DNA of 64,000 bases from DAOUJW01 sp965218945 (GTDB taxonomy: Bacteria; Chloroflexota; Dehalococcoidia; Lucifugimonadales; UBA2985): positions 806,001 to 870,000 of the forward strand of contig OZ244718.1 of NCBI GenBank assembly GCA_965218945.1, given 5' to 3'. The notes under the pieces were generated by a model that did not search any database, was not told where the DNA came from, and saw only the letters and a program-made list of their open reading frames with translations. Shown here in pieces: positions 9,060-20,583 of the stretch (its first letter is position 1; every line of letters begins with the position of its first letter). Position numbers and translations under genes: made by a program.

Positions 9060-11917
9060 TGGCCTTCTTCAGAGGCAACTCGGACGACGGCCCATTCGCA
9101 TCCCAGGATGGCGGCGAAGAGTGGGTGCTTCCCCTTGACCCTCGTCCCCTGGTGAAATGGGCGATCATCTTAGGCGGACTGATTGCTCTCTTTGTGGTTG
9201 CCAATCTGCTCCGGCAGATATACACCGACTGGCTCTGGTTCGACAATCTGGACTACAACGCCGTTTACCTCAGGGTACTGACCACCAAGGTGTGGCTCTT
9301 CTTGACCGGGGCCATCGTCTTTACTCTAATCATGGTCCCCAACGTCGTGTTCGCCTACAGGACCTCCAAGGGTGAGCCAGGCATCCCCGTATCTCAGCAG
9401 GTGTACGATATCATCACCCAGCTATTCCGATGGGGCATAGCCCTGGCGGTATTTCTGCTGGCTATCGTATTCGGGTCTCTGGTAAGCGGGCAGTGGGAGA
9501 CGCTGCTCCGGTTCATCAACGAGGTGTCATTTACCACGGTAGACCCGGCCTCCGGCCTGTCTGTTCCCGCCGAGGACCCGGTGTTTCACAAGAACGTGGG
9601 CTTCTACGTTTTCACCCTGCCTGTACACACCCTGGCGCAGGGATGGTTGCTGGGGGTCTTCATTGTAACGCTGGTTGGTTCAGCCGCCATATACATGCTG
9701 AACCTGAGCTTGCGGGGCGTCAACATCTCCACGGGAATCACCCCCAAGATGATAGCTCACGCCTCAATCCTGATAGGACTGCTGCTTCTGATAACTTCAT
9801 GGAACAACTGGATAGAGATACACAAGCTCGTGTTCTCTCCCAGCGGCGCCATATTCGGCGCAGGATATACGGAGTTGAACGCTCGCCTGCCGGCTCTTCG
9901 CATCCTGCTGGTTATCAGCATGGTCGCCGGTTTGTTGCTCCTGGCTAACTCCTACTTCCGGTCCACCAGGCTCATAGTGGGGTCTATAGGGCTTTGGGTG
10001 GCGGCAGCCATAATCGTCGGAAACGTCTATCCGGCTCTGGTGCAGCGGTTCCAGGTAAACCCCAACGAGCTGGAAAAGGAGCGCGAGTACATCCCCCGCA
10101 GTATTGATTTTACTCGCCAGGGGTTTGCTCTCGACCGCATAGAGGAGGACGACTACGACCTTGCCACCATCGCCACCGGAGACGAGGCCGGCGACCTGGC
10201 GCCTCTGACCGCCGAGATCGTGGCCGCCAATCCCGAGACCATAGACAACATCCGGTTGTGGGACCACAGGCCCCTCAGAAGTGTCTACAACCAGGTGCAG
10301 TTCTTCCGGACCTACTACAGGTTCGCCGACGTGGACGTGGACCGCTACAACATCGATGGGAAGATACGCCAGGTGATGTTGGGCGCCCGCGAGCTGTTCA
10401 CGGAGGACCTGCCTGAGCAGTCCCAGTCATGGGTCAACAGTCGCCTCCAGTACACCCACGGCTTCGGCGTAGCCATCAGCCCTACAACGGAGTTCACTAC
10501 TGAAGGGCGGCCGGAGTTCTTCGTAAAGGACATTCCACCGGGTCCGGGTAAGGAGTCCCTTGCCGGAGTTGTCCCTGAGGTGACGCAGCCCCAGATATAC
10601 TATGGAGAGAATAGCGTCAACTACGTAATCGTCAATTCCCTGGAGCCGGAGTTCGACTACCCCGCCATTGATACCGATTCACCTATCCGCACCAGCTACG
10701 CCGGCGAAGGCGGGATACACATAAGCTCACTGCTGCGCCGTATGGCCTACGCTTGGGAGTTCGCGGACGTCAACATTCTCATCAGCGGCGCTCTGGGCCC
10801 GGACAGCCGCATCCAGTACCGTCGCGAGATACATGACAGGGTCAGTGAGGTAGCGCCCTTCCTGATGCTGGACGAGGACCCCTACATGGTCGTAGCGGAG
10901 GGCAAGCTGTGGTGGATACAGGACGCTTACACTACCACCAGCCAGTACCCGTATTCGGATCCCTTTCAAGATGAGTTCAACTACATTCGTAACAGCGTCA
11001 AGGTGGTCGTAGACGCCTACAACGGGGACATGGACTTCTACATATTCGACGAAGAAGACGCGATTGTTCGCACCTATGCGAAGGTGTTCCCAGAGCTCTT
11101 CAAACCCAAGGAGGAGATGCTGGATTCCCTCCGATCCCACATTCGCTATCCGGAGGACTTCTTCTCCATCCAGGCGGAGAAGTACCTTCTGTACCATATG
11201 CGAGACACCATAGACTTCTACAACCGCGAGGACCCTTGGAGCGTGCCTCGTGAGCTGTTCGCCGCGACGGAGCAGCCAATGGAGCCTTACTACGTCATTA
11301 TGAAACTCCCCGGCGAGGAGAAGGAGGAGTTCGTTATGCTCCTTCCCTTCACCCCACGGGACAAACCCAACCAGGTTGCGTGGCTGGCTGCCCGTAGCGA
11401 CGACGACAAGGGCCAGTATGGCACACTGAAATCCTTCCTCTTCCCCAAGGGCACGCAGGTGGACGGCCCTGAGCAGATTGAGGCCCGCATCGACAACGAC
11501 TTTACCATCAAGCAGCAGTTCACACTCCTGTGCCAGAGGGGAGCCAGCTGTATCAGGGGTAACCTGCTGGTCATTCCCATCGTCCATGAAGACGAGAAGT
11601 TCCTGCTATATGTGGAGCCTCTCTACATCCAGGCGGAAAACATCACCTTCCCGGAGCTTAAGCAGGTCATAGTCGCCGACGCAAAGAGGGTTGTGATGAA
11701 GGGTGACTTCAGGAGCGCCCTGGACGAGCTCGTGATGGGAGACCTTCCGGATGAGGGCGCTCCCCCGGATACAGGCCCGCCGCCGGATGACCGGCCCTTG
11801 AGTGATTCCGTGGCTCAGGATGTCACGGACGCTATTGAGGATATCAGGCGGGCGCTGGACCGGCTGGAAGAGAACCTGGATAAGATGATACAGCCTACTG
11901 AAGGAGGCGCCCAATGA
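9059..11917 (+). CDS. UPF0182 family large membrane protein
   Basis: A 952-residue protein of the UPF0182 family, function unknown. The N-terminal third holds about seven membrane segments (for example VKWAIILGGLIALFVVANLL, WLFLTGAIVFTLIMVPNVVF, MIAHASILIGLLLLITS and LRILLVISMVAGLLLLANSYF) and the family mark TDWLWFDNLDYNAVYLRVL. The rest is a long acidic domain probably outside the membrane, including YPYSDPFQDEFNYIRNSVKVVVDAYNG-type segments, ending in a proline-rich, glutamate-rich tail. It overlaps argB by one base and argD by four (ATGA), so it sits fully within the arginine operon, although no link to arginine is known. Confidence 0.92.
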   Translation: MAFFRGNSDDGPFASQDGGEEWVLPLDPRPLVKWAIILGGLIALFVVANLLRQIYTDWLWFDNLDYNAVYLRVLTTKVWLFLTGAIVFTLIMVPNVVFAYRTSKGEPGIPVSQQVYDIITQLFRWGIALAVFLLAIVFGSLVSGQWETLLRFINEVSFTTVDPASGLSVPAEDPVFHKNVGFYVFTLPVHTLAQGWLLGVFIVTLVGSAAIYMLNLSLRGVNISTGITPKMIAHASILIGLLLLITSWNNWIEIHKLVFSPSGAIFGAGYTELNARLPALRILLVISMVAGLLLLANSYFRSTRLIVGSIGLWVAAAIIVGNVYPALVQRFQVNPNELEKEREYIPRSIDFTRQGFALDRIEEDDYDLATIATGDEAGDLAPLTAEIVAANPETIDNIRLWDHRPLRSVYNQVQFFRTYYRFADVDVDRYNIDGKIRQVMLGARELFTEDLPEQSQSWVNSRLQYTHGFGVAISPTTEFTTEGRPEFFVKDIPPGPGKESLAGVVPEVTQPQIYYGENSVNYVIVNSLEPEFDYPAIDTDSPIRTSYAGEGGIHISSLLRRMAYAWEFADVNILISGALGPDSRIQYRREIHDRVSEVAPFLMLDEDPYMVVAEGKLWWIQDAYTTTSQYPYSDPFQDEFNYIRNSVKVVVDAYNGDMDFYIFDEEDAIVRTYAKVFPELFKPKEEMLDSLRSHIRYPEDFFSIQAEKYLLYHMRDTIDFYNREDPWSVPRELFAATEQPMEPYYVIMKLPGEEKEEFVMLLPFTPRDKPNQVAWLAARSDDDKGQYGTLKSFLFPKGTQVDGPEQIEARIDNDFTIKQQFTLLCQRGASCIRGNLLVIPIVHEDEKFLLYVEPLYIQAENITFPELKQVIVADAKRVVMKGDFRSALDELVMGDLPDEGAPPDTGPPPDDRPLSDSVAQDVTDAIEDIRRALDRLEENLDKMIQPTEGGAQ

Positions 11918-13104
11918 GTACCTTGAGAGACTTGGAGAGTAAATACTACATGCAGGTGGCTCGCCGCCAGCCTATTGTTCTTGTGCGAGGGCAAGGCACA
12001 CGGGTGTGGGACGAAGACGGCAAGGAGTACTTGGACTTCACATCCGGCTGGGCCGTGAACAGCCTGGGACACTCTCATCCAGTTCAGGTGAAGGCGATAC
12101 AGGAGCAGGCCGCCACCCTGATACAGACCTCCAATCAGTTCTTCACTGTCCCCCAGATCGAGCTGGCGCGCTTGCTGGTGGACAACAGCTGCCTGGACCG
12201 CGTCTTCCTCAGCAACAGCGGCGCAGAGGCGAATGAGGGGGCGGTCAAGCTGGCCCGTAAGTACGGGCGAATTCACGCCAACGGCGCATACCAGGTGATT
12301 ACGGCCCTCAACTCCTTCCACGGCCGTACGCTGGCTATGGCCGCTGCCACGGGACAGCCTCACTACCAAGAGCAGTGGCAACCCCTCTCTCCGGGCTTTG
12401 TGAACGTTCCCTATGACGATATTGACGCTATCAAAGAGGCCACCAACGACGAGACCTGCGCCGTCATGCTGGAACCCGTGCAGGGGGAGGGCGGCGTCAA
12501 CGTTCCTTCTCCCGACTACCTGCGGCAGGTCCGGGAATGGTGCGACGAGAACAACCTTGTGATGATCCTGGATGAGGTGCAGACGGGCCTGGGACGCTTG
12601 GGTACGCTGTTCGGTTATGAGCAGTTCGGCGTGGAGCCGGACGCCATCACGCTTGCCAAGGGCCTGGGCGGAGGCGTGCCTATCGGCGCATTCCTGGCCA
12701 AGGAGAAGTTCTGCCTCCTTGCCCCAGGCGACCACGGATCCACCTTTGGGGGAAACGTCCTCACCTGCGCCGGAGCCGCCGCTGTGGTGGACTACGTCAT
12801 TAAAAACGACGTCTCGGCAAACGTGAGGGCTATGGGTCAGCGTCTGAACCAGGGCTTGGAGAATCTGAAGTCCCGCTACCCCATTATCACGGAGGTGCGG
12901 GGCCTGGGGCTTCTACTGGCCATCCAGCTGAACGCCGAAATCGCTCCCCAGCTGGTTGCACGCAGCAACGAGGAGGGGTTGCTTCTGAATCCGCTGCGGC
13001 CCAACGCCATTCGTCTCATGCCTCCACTGAACGTGACTGCGGACGAGGTGGACGAGGCCCTGGAGAAGCTGGAGGTAGCCCTGAAAGAAGTGGCGGTGGG
13101 TTAG
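11914..13104 (+). CDS. argD: Acetylornithine aminotransferase
   Basis: A PLP enzyme that makes N-acetylornithine from the semialdehyde and glutamate. The 396-residue length is typical. The PLP lysine lies in DAITLAKGLGGGVPIGAF, after the MILDEVQTGLGRLG aspartate block. The N-terminal GQGTRVWDEDGKEYLDFTSG and FLSNSGAEANEGAVKLARK segments are standard class III features. The ATG at 11914 overlaps the preceding stop (ATGA). Some family members also act in lysine synthesis, but the arg neighbours favour the arginine role. Confidence 0.94.
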   Translation: MSTLRDLESKYYMQVARRQPIVLVRGQGTRVWDEDGKEYLDFTSGWAVNSLGHSHPVQVKAIQEQAATLIQTSNQFFTVPQIELARLLVDNSCLDRVFLSNSGAEANEGAVKLARKYGRIHANGAYQVITALNSFHGRTLAMAAATGQPHYQEQWQPLSPGFVNVPYDDIDAIKEATNDETCAVMLEPVQGEGGVNVPSPDYLRQVREWCDENNLVMILDEVQTGLGRLGTLFGYEQFGVEPDAITLAKGLGGGVPIGAFLAKEKFCLLAPGDHGSTFGGNVLTCAGAAAVVDYVIKNDVSANVRAMGQRLNQGLENLKSRYPIITEVRGLGLLLAIQLNAEIAPQLVARSNEEGLLLNPLRPNAIRLMPPLNVTADEVDEALEKLEVALKEVAVG

Positions 13105-13107
13105 AAA

Positions 13108-14331
13108 ATGTCGACAAAAGTAGTGCTAGCTTACAGCGGCGGACTGGACACCTCTGTAGCCATACCCTGGCTCAAGGAGAACTACGATGCGGAGGTCGTG
13201 ACCCTCACCGTGGACCTGGGGGGAGGAAAGGGCATAGGCAACGTCAAGGAGAGGGCCCTTGCGTCGGGGGCTGTGAAAGCCCTGGTGGTGGACGGCAAGG
13301 AGCCATTCGTCCGCTACTTCGTCTGGCCCGCTCTTCAGGCGGGTGCGGTCTATCAGGGGCAATACCCCCTGGCTACGGCCTTGGGGCGTCCCCTCATCGC
13401 CCGCTACCTGATGGAGGTCGCCCACCAGGAGGGCGCGAGGGCCGTGGCACACGGCTGCACCGGCAAGGGGAACGACCAGGTGCGATTCGACCTCAGCATC
13501 GCCGGAATGGACCCATCCATTCGCATCCTCGCCCCGGCCAGGGAGTGGAACATGACCAGGGAGGAGGAGATCCAGTACGGCCAAAGCCACCAGGTGCCTC
13601 TCGAACTGGGCCAACGCAGCCCCTACTCCATCGACGAGAACCTGTGGGGTCGCAGCATAGAGGCGGGGAACCTGGAGGATCCGTGGCAGGAGCCACCGGA
13701 GGAGGCCTTCGCCTGGACGCAGTCTCCCGAGAAGGCTCCCGATTCGCCACTCTATCTTGAGATCTCCTTTGAGCAGGGCATACCGCAGGCCGTGGACGGC
13801 GAGAAGATGAACGACATTGCCCTGATCAACCACCTCAGCGCGAAAGCCGGAGAGCACGGCGTGGGCCGCATCGACCACTTGGAGGACAGACTGGTGGGCA
13901 TCAAGTCCAGGGAGGTTTACGAGGCCCCGGCCGGTCGTGTGCTTCATGTGGCCCACAAAGCCTTGGAGAGCGTCACGCTGAGCAAAGACCAGATTCGCTT
14001 CAAGGAGAGGGTGTCCCAGGAGTTCGCCGATATGGTGTACAACGGCCTTTGGTACACCGGCTTTCACCAGGACCTGGACGCCTATATAGAGAGCACTCAG
14101 CGCCACGTCACCGGCACGGTGCGACTGAAGCTGTTCAAGGGCAGCTGTACCGTTGTGGGCAGAAACTCGCCCTACTCCCTCTACCAGCACGACCTTGCCA
14201 CCTACGACACGGGAGACCGCTTCGATCATCGCGCCTCGGAGGGGTTCATCCACATCTTTGGGCTGGCCGGCCGCACCCAGGGCAGGGTACAGCCTCTGGA
14301 TCTCCCGGACTTGGGACAGGTGGCCGAGTAG
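13108..14331 (+). CDS. argG: Argininosuccinate synthase
   Basis: Joins citrulline and aspartate with ATP. The 407-residue protein begins with the ATP pyrophosphatase loop VLAYSGGLDTSVAIPWL (residues 6-22). It has the citrulline/aspartate-binding blocks AHGCTGKGNDQVRF and SIDENLWGRSIE, which are diagnostic for ArgG. It starts 3 bases after argD. A palindromic repeat follows it and separates it from argH by 215 bases. Confidence 0.96.
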   Translation: MSTKVVLAYSGGLDTSVAIPWLKENYDAEVVTLTVDLGGGKGIGNVKERALASGAVKALVVDGKEPFVRYFVWPALQAGAVYQGQYPLATALGRPLIARYLMEVAHQEGARAVAHGCTGKGNDQVRFDLSIAGMDPSIRILAPAREWNMTREEEIQYGQSHQVPLELGQRSPYSIDENLWGRSIEAGNLEDPWQEPPEEAFAWTQSPEKAPDSPLYLEISFEQGIPQAVDGEKMNDIALINHLSAKAGEHGVGRIDHLEDRLVGIKSREVYEAPAGRVLHVAHKALESVTLSKDQIRFKERVSQEFADMVYNGLWYTGFHQDLDAYIESTQRHVTGTVRLKLFKGSCTVVGRNSPYSLYQHDLATYDTGDRFDHRASEGFIHIFGLAGRTQGRVQPLDLPDLGQVAE

Positions 14332-14376
14332 GGGCGTGGGGGAGTCATACCATCGGGATTGCCTTCTCCTGTAGTT

Positions 14377-14461
14377 CCCGTGAAGACGGGAATCCAGGTG
14401 GGGCAGTGGCGACACCAATCCACCCAGAGATGGATTCCTGCTTCCGCAGGAATGACGGTGG
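14377..14461. repeat. Dispersed palindromic intergenic repeat between argG and argH
   Basis: An imperfect inverted repeat in which GGGAATCCAGGTGGGG pairs with CCACCCAGAGATGGATTC, flanked by CCTGCTTCCGCAGGAATGAC. Related GTCATTCCTGC/GCAGGAATCC sequence recurs at 36636-36688 and around 63781, always between genes. It is the only sizeable interruption in the arg cluster. Confidence 0.65.
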
Positions 14462-14546
14462 AGTGGCTTCTTTGGAAAGATACCGGGTCACAAAAGGGTA
14501 TCATCAAAGGAAATGAGAGCTTGGTGATAGACAGCAGGGTTTGTAG

Positions 14547-15899
14547 ATGACCAAGAACGACAGGGCATCTTCCTACACCGTATCCCTCTCCTATGACCGG
14601 CGGCTGTACCGGCAGGACGTGGCCGGGTCCATAGCCCACGCTCGAATGCTGGAGAAGCAGGGCATCATCTCCGTGGAGGAGGCTGAGCTTATCGTTGAGG
14701 GCCTCGTCTCCATCCGGCAGGACATAGAGGACGATTCTTTCGAGTGGCGGGAGGACCTGGAAGACCTTCACATGAACGTGGAGGCCGCGCTGTTCCGGAA
14801 GATTGGAGACGTCGCCGGGAAGCTCCACACCGCCCGCTCCCGCAACGACCAGGTGGCTACGGACATGCGCCTCTACTGCAAGGAGGCGATACATGAGACA
14901 TTGGGGTGCATCAAGGCGCTGCAGGCAGCGCTCGTTGTGGCCGCTGAGACCCACAAAGAGGTGATGATACCAGGCTACACCCACCTGCAGCGCGCCCAGC
15001 CCGTTCTCCTCTCACACCATCTGTTGGCCTACTTCCATATGCTCCAGAGGGACAGGGAGCGCTTCCACGACTGCCTGCGTCGCACCGACGTCCTTCCTCT
15101 GGGAAGCGGCGCTCTGGCGGGCGTTCCGTACCCCATCGACAGGGAGTTCGTCGCCAAAGATCTGGGGTTCAGCCGTGTCAGCATGAACAGCATGGACGCC
15201 GTTGCGGACCGGGACTTCCTTGTGGACTACCACGCCGCCGCCGCCGCCTGCATGATGCACCTGTCTCGTATGGCGGAAGAGATGGTGCTGTGGTCTTCCC
15301 AGGAGTTCGGTTTCATCCGGCTGGCCGACCGCTACACTACCGGCAGCAGCATCATGCCCCAGAAGCGCAACCCGGACTTCGCAGAGCTGGCCAGGGGCAA
15401 GACAGGCCGCGTCTACGGACACCTCATGGGGCTTCTCACCCTGCTCAAGGGCCTGCCCCTGACCTACAATCGAGACCTTCAGGAGGACAAGGAGGGCTTC
15501 TTCGATACGGTGGACACCCTGCTTGGCACTCTCGAAGTATTCGCCGGTATGATATCTACGATGGAGATAGACCGGGAGCGCACTGGCCGGGCGGCCAGGG
15601 ACGGCTACATGCTGGCCACAGACCTAGCCGACTACCTGGTGGGGAAGGGCGAACCCTTCCGCGCTGCTCACGGCATCGTGTCGGAGCTGACCAGGTACGC
15701 CGCCTCTCTAGGCAAGGGACTAGACGAGGTGGATATGTCGGAGTACCGGCGGTTTTCCCAGCGCTTCGATGAGGATGTGTACTCCATCAGCGCGGAGACC
15801 TCAATCGCAGGACGTGATGTAAAAGGCGGCACCGGGCCACGTCAGGTGGAGGAAGCAATGAAGCAGGCGAAGGAGCTTCTGGAGGCGCCCCTTGGTTGA
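14547..15899 (+). CDS. argH: Argininosuccinate lyase
   Basis: Splits argininosuccinate into arginine and fumarate. The 450-residue protein has the fumarase-superfamily signature GSSIMPQKRNPD with the catalytic serine, plus HTARSRNDQVATDMRLY and GYTHLQRAQPV. It begins MTKNDRASSYTVSLSYDRRL and lacks the roughly 10-residue LWGGRF segment that usually opens ArgH. An in-frame TAG at 14544-14546 sits directly before the ATG, so no upstream start is possible. The ribosome site is poor. The stop region overlaps rpe by 8 bases. Confidence 0.94.
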   Translation: MTKNDRASSYTVSLSYDRRLYRQDVAGSIAHARMLEKQGIISVEEAELIVEGLVSIRQDIEDDSFEWREDLEDLHMNVEAALFRKIGDVAGKLHTARSRNDQVATDMRLYCKEAIHETLGCIKALQAALVVAAETHKEVMIPGYTHLQRAQPVLLSHHLLAYFHMLQRDRERFHDCLRRTDVLPLGSGALAGVPYPIDREFVAKDLGFSRVSMNSMDAVADRDFLVDYHAAAAACMMHLSRMAEEMVLWSSQEFGFIRLADRYTTGSSIMPQKRNPDFAELARGKTGRVYGHLMGLLTLLKGLPLTYNRDLQEDKEGFFDTVDTLLGTLEVFAGMISTMEIDRERTGRAARDGYMLATDLADYLVGKGEPFRAAHGIVSELTRYAASLGKGLDEVDMSEYRRFSQRFDEDVYSISAETSIAGRDVKGGTGPRQVEEAMKQAKELLEAPLG

Positions 15900-16566
15900 G
15901 AGACCGCCCGTAAAGCTCGCCCCATCCATCCTCTCAGCGGACTTCGCGCGCCTGGGCGAAGGGGTCGCCGAGGCAACGCGGGCCGGCGCAGATATGATTC
16001 ACGTCGACATTATGGACGGGCACTTTGTCCCCGCCCTCACCTGGGGGCCTCGCACCGTTGAAGCCCTCAAGCGCTGGACCGACCTTCCCCTGGACGTTCA
16101 CATGATGGTTGCGGACCCGGAGAAGCAGATTCCCTCTTTCCTGGACGCCGGCGCAGACATCATTACGGTTCATGCGGAGGCGTGCACTCACCTTCACCGT
16201 GTCATCGAGATGATCAAGGAGCGCGGCGCCAAGGCCGGCGTGGCTATCAACCCCGGGACTTCAGTCCTCGCCATAGAGGGCGCTTTTCACTTGATGGACC
16301 AGGTGCTGGTGATGAGCGTCAACCCCGGCTACCCTGCCCAGAGGTTCATTCCGGAGAGCCCTCAGAAGATAGCCCGCGTGCGTAGCATCATGGACAGGCG
16401 TGGAGTGAAGGCGGAGCTTGAGGTCGACGGCGGCGTAAACCTCGATACGGCGCCTCTGGTTGCCAGGGCCGGAGCGCAGATTGCGGTGGCCGGCTCTGCG
16501 GTCTACGACTACTCCGAAGGTATTGAGTCAGCGATCCGGCGGCTGAAGGAAGCGCTGGCTGTCTAG
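15892..16566 (+). CDS. rpe: Ribulose-phosphate 3-epimerase
   Basis: Interconverts ribulose 5-phosphate and xylulose 5-phosphate in the pentose phosphate pathway. The 224-residue TIM barrel shows LAPSILSADFARLGE, the metal-binding MIHVDIMDGHFVPALTWGP, LDVHMMVADPE, ITVHAEA, MSVNPGYPAQRFIP and the phosphate-binding VDGGVN. The start is TTG at 15892 inside the end of argH (8-base overlap); the following residues already match the family, so no other start is needed. It is the last gene of the operon, with an unrelated function. Confidence 0.93.
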   Translation: MVERPPVKLAPSILSADFARLGEGVAEATRAGADMIHVDIMDGHFVPALTWGPRTVEALKRWTDLPLDVHMMVADPEKQIPSFLDAGADIITVHAEACTHLHRVIEMIKERGAKAGVAINPGTSVLAIEGAFHLMDQVLVMSVNPGYPAQRFIPESPQKIARVRSIMDRRGVKAELEVDGGVNLDTAPLVARAGAQIAVAGSAVYDYSEGIESAIRRLKEALAV

Positions 16567-16878
16567 GCTACTCTTGGCGCGTGATTGTGATGTCGCTTTC
16601 CCCGCTCATAGCTTGCCCCGTACTTGATACGGGGGTGAGCCTGTCCATACATATTTCTCAATCGACACCAAAAACTGCTGTACTCGTGAGCTATAGATTT
16701 TGGTTCAACCAGGTCGCTCAAAGGTGTTATGAGACTCACGGAATGAAACCGGCACTTTATACATCCACAAGGAGCCTGACTAAACGGTCTGCAGCCACAG
16801 GTGGGGATGGAAGCCGGGAAGAGTAAGAACGCTACTCCTTCGAAACAAAGTCTGAAGGGGAGCCGATGCTCCCTTTTA
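16567..16878. other. Gene-free stretch after rpe
   Basis: About 310 bases with no convincing coding frame. It contains a fragment of the dispersed CCCCGTACTTGATACGGGG palindrome near 16617 and the hairpin at 16857-16875. Nothing else is visible. Confidence 0.6.
16857..16875 (+). terminator. Hairpin with T run, possible terminator
   Basis: GGGAGC, a CGAT loop and GCTCCC are followed by TTTT on the plus strand. It lies about 290 bases past rpe and just beyond the end of the minus-strand membrane gene, so it could serve either side. Confidence 0.45.
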
Positions 16879-17244
16879 CTATTTCCAAATCCGGGCAACA
16901 ACCCTACGTGCCATCCACCCCGTAGAAAATATGGCGGCTGCCAGGCTGCCGTACATGATAGACAGGACAATTGCGAACGCTATCGGCTCAACATCATAGG
17001 GCGCGCCGAATGCAGCGAAGGCCACCAACAGACTAACCAGTACACCAACAGGCAAAAACAACGCCCTTCCCAGTGTCAGCGACAACCAGCCTCCAACAAA
17101 TGACGCCCCGATCGGCACTACCACAACTGCTATCTGAATTGAGCTTGTAGCGTTTTGAAGCAAAGTGAAACCCAGAGCGATCCCCACTCCAGGCACTAAC
17201 AAGAGCACGTTTGCCAGTATACGAACGGCTCCGGGAAAACCCAT
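16879..17244 (-). CDS. Small integral membrane protein, hypothetical
   Basis: A 121-residue protein with three or four hydrophobic helices (around VRILANVLLLVPGVGIALGF, IAVVVVPIGASFVGGWL, LFLPVGVLVSLLVAFAAFG and FAIVLSIMYGSLAAAIF), ending in a basic tail RRVVARIWK. No family is recognised. It has a plausible ATG and no other coding candidate in the region. It could be a membrane-stress or transporter-associated protein, but nothing in the context shows this. Confidence 0.6.
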   Translation of the reverse strand: MGFPGAVRILANVLLLVPGVGIALGFTLLQNATSSIQIAVVVVPIGASFVGGWLSLTLGRALFLPVGVLVSLLVAFAAFGAPYDVEPIAFAIVLSIMYGSLAAAIFSTGWMARRVVARIWK

Positions 17245-17327
17245 TTCACTCAGCCTTAATGGTCAGTAGCCCATAGCCTGCGCCATTATTGCCACGAGCC
17301 GTAAGCGGGGTATATCCTGTCTCGCCC

Positions 17328-18311
17328 TCACTCCATGCTGAGGACTATCTTGCCGAAGTTGGCGTTGCTCTCCATGTAGCTGTGGGCCTCCGCCACTTCC
17401 TCTAGTGGGAAAACCCTGTCGACCACCGGGCGTATCCGGCCGTCCGCCAGCAGGGGCAGCACGTGCCTTATGAACTTCTGATTGAGGTCAACCTTCTCCT
17501 CTATGGGCCGCGCCCGTAAAACAGTGCCGTGCACACGAAGCCGCTTGCCCATGAGCAGACCCAAGTTCACCTCGTGGGTTGCTCCGCCCATTGTTCCCAC
17601 GATGACCATACGCCCCTTGACTGCGAGGGATGCAATGTTCCTGTCCCAGTAGGGCGCGCCTATGACGTCGAGGATGACGTCAACGCCGCGGCCGCCTGAG
17701 CGGTCGCGCACCACCTCGGCGAAGTCCTGCTCGTTGTAGTTGATGCCCACGTCCAGGCCCAGGTCGGCGGCCTTTGCCAGCTTCTCCGCCGATCCGGCTG
17801 TGCCGTAGGTCCTGGCGCCGATGTTACGGGCCAACTGGATGGCCGCCGTGCCCACTCCGCTGCCCGCAGCGTGTATCAGCGCCGACTCGCCCATAGCCAG
17901 GTTGCAGTGATTGAAGAGGGCGTCGTAGGCCGTCAGGAACACCTCCGGTATCGACGCGGCTTCCGTGAAATTGAGGTTGTCCGGGATGCGGGCCGTGATG
18001 CGGTGATGGGTCACCACGCGCTCGCCGTAGCCTCCGCCCGCCAGCAGTCCGAGAACGCGGTCGCCCACGCCGACGGTGTCCACACGCTCTCCAACGGCAA
18101 CCACGACGCCGGCCATCTCCAGGCCTGGCAGGTCGTCTCGGGTGCCCGGCGGGCCTGGATAGCGCCCTCTGCGTTGAAGCAGGTCGGCGCGGTTGAGAGC
18201 CGTGGCCTTGACGTCTACCAGCACCTCCTCAGGCCCTGGCGCCGGCTCCTCAATGTCCTGGATGCGGAAGACCTCCGGGCCGCCCGGCTCGCTTATAACT
18301 GCTGCGCGCAT
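17328..18311 (-). CDS. NAD(P)H quinone oxidoreductase, zinc-less MDR family
   Basis: A 327-residue medium-chain reductase of the PIG3/zeta-crystallin type, probably reducing quinones or enones with NADPH. The N-terminal GroES-like domain has NRADLLQRRGRYPGPPG and lacks the cysteines that bind structural zinc in alcohol dehydrogenases. The cofactor loop is HAAGSGVGTAAIQLARN. The start ATG follows AAGGAG. It stands alone between a small membrane gene and hppA, all on the minus strand. The physiological substrate is not evident. Confidence 0.88.
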   Translation of the reverse strand: MRAAVISEPGGPEVFRIQDIEEPAPGPEEVLVDVKATALNRADLLQRRGRYPGPPGTRDDLPGLEMAGVVVAVGERVDTVGVGDRVLGLLAGGGYGERVVTHHRITARIPDNLNFTEAASIPEVFLTAYDALFNHCNLAMGESALIHAAGSGVGTAAIQLARNIGARTYGTAGSAEKLAKAADLGLDVGINYNEQDFAEVVRDRSGGRGVDVILDVIGAPYWDRNIASLAVKGRMVIVGTMGGATHEVNLGLLMGKRLRVHGTVLRARPIEEKVDLNQKFIRHVLPLLADGRIRPVVDRVFPLEEVAEAHSYMESNANFGKIVLSME

Positions 18312-18413
18312 GGGATGCTCCTTAGAAGACGGATTTTTGTTGCACTACGTTAAATCCGTGTCTTAACGCCTCTGCATTACGCGGGGAAGTATACCACTGC
18401 AAGGGTGCAGCAC

Positions 18414-18446
18414 AAAGCCCCCGGCCACATCATGGCCGGGGGCTTT
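18414..18446 (-). terminator. Terminator of hppA
   Basis: A perfect 14-bp stem (AAAGCCCCCGGCCA with its complement) around a 5-base loop, about 30 bases past the hppA stop. The stem ends in TTT on the transcribed strand, as expected for a rho-independent terminator. Confidence 0.85.
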
Positions 18447-18475
18447 GACATCGTTCCTATAGTTGCCGGTTGTAT

Positions 18476-20497
<2,022 letters not shown>

Positions 20498-20583
20498 TAA
20501 TACCTCCTAAAGGATCCGGAAAGATAGCGACCGGACTCTTGTCAGTTCATACCCAATTGTGCAATCTATCACTACGAATTACC

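Noticed and set aside
11815..12735. 306-codon open frame antisense to argD
   Set aside because: Shadow of argD by frame and composition.
13126..14418. 430-codon open frame antisense to argG
   Set aside because: argG is complete and conserved; the antisense protein has no family features.
14332..14546. Repeat tracts here and elsewhere as a CRISPR array
   Set aside because: The repeats are dispersed single palindromes without regular spacers, and no cas gene is present.
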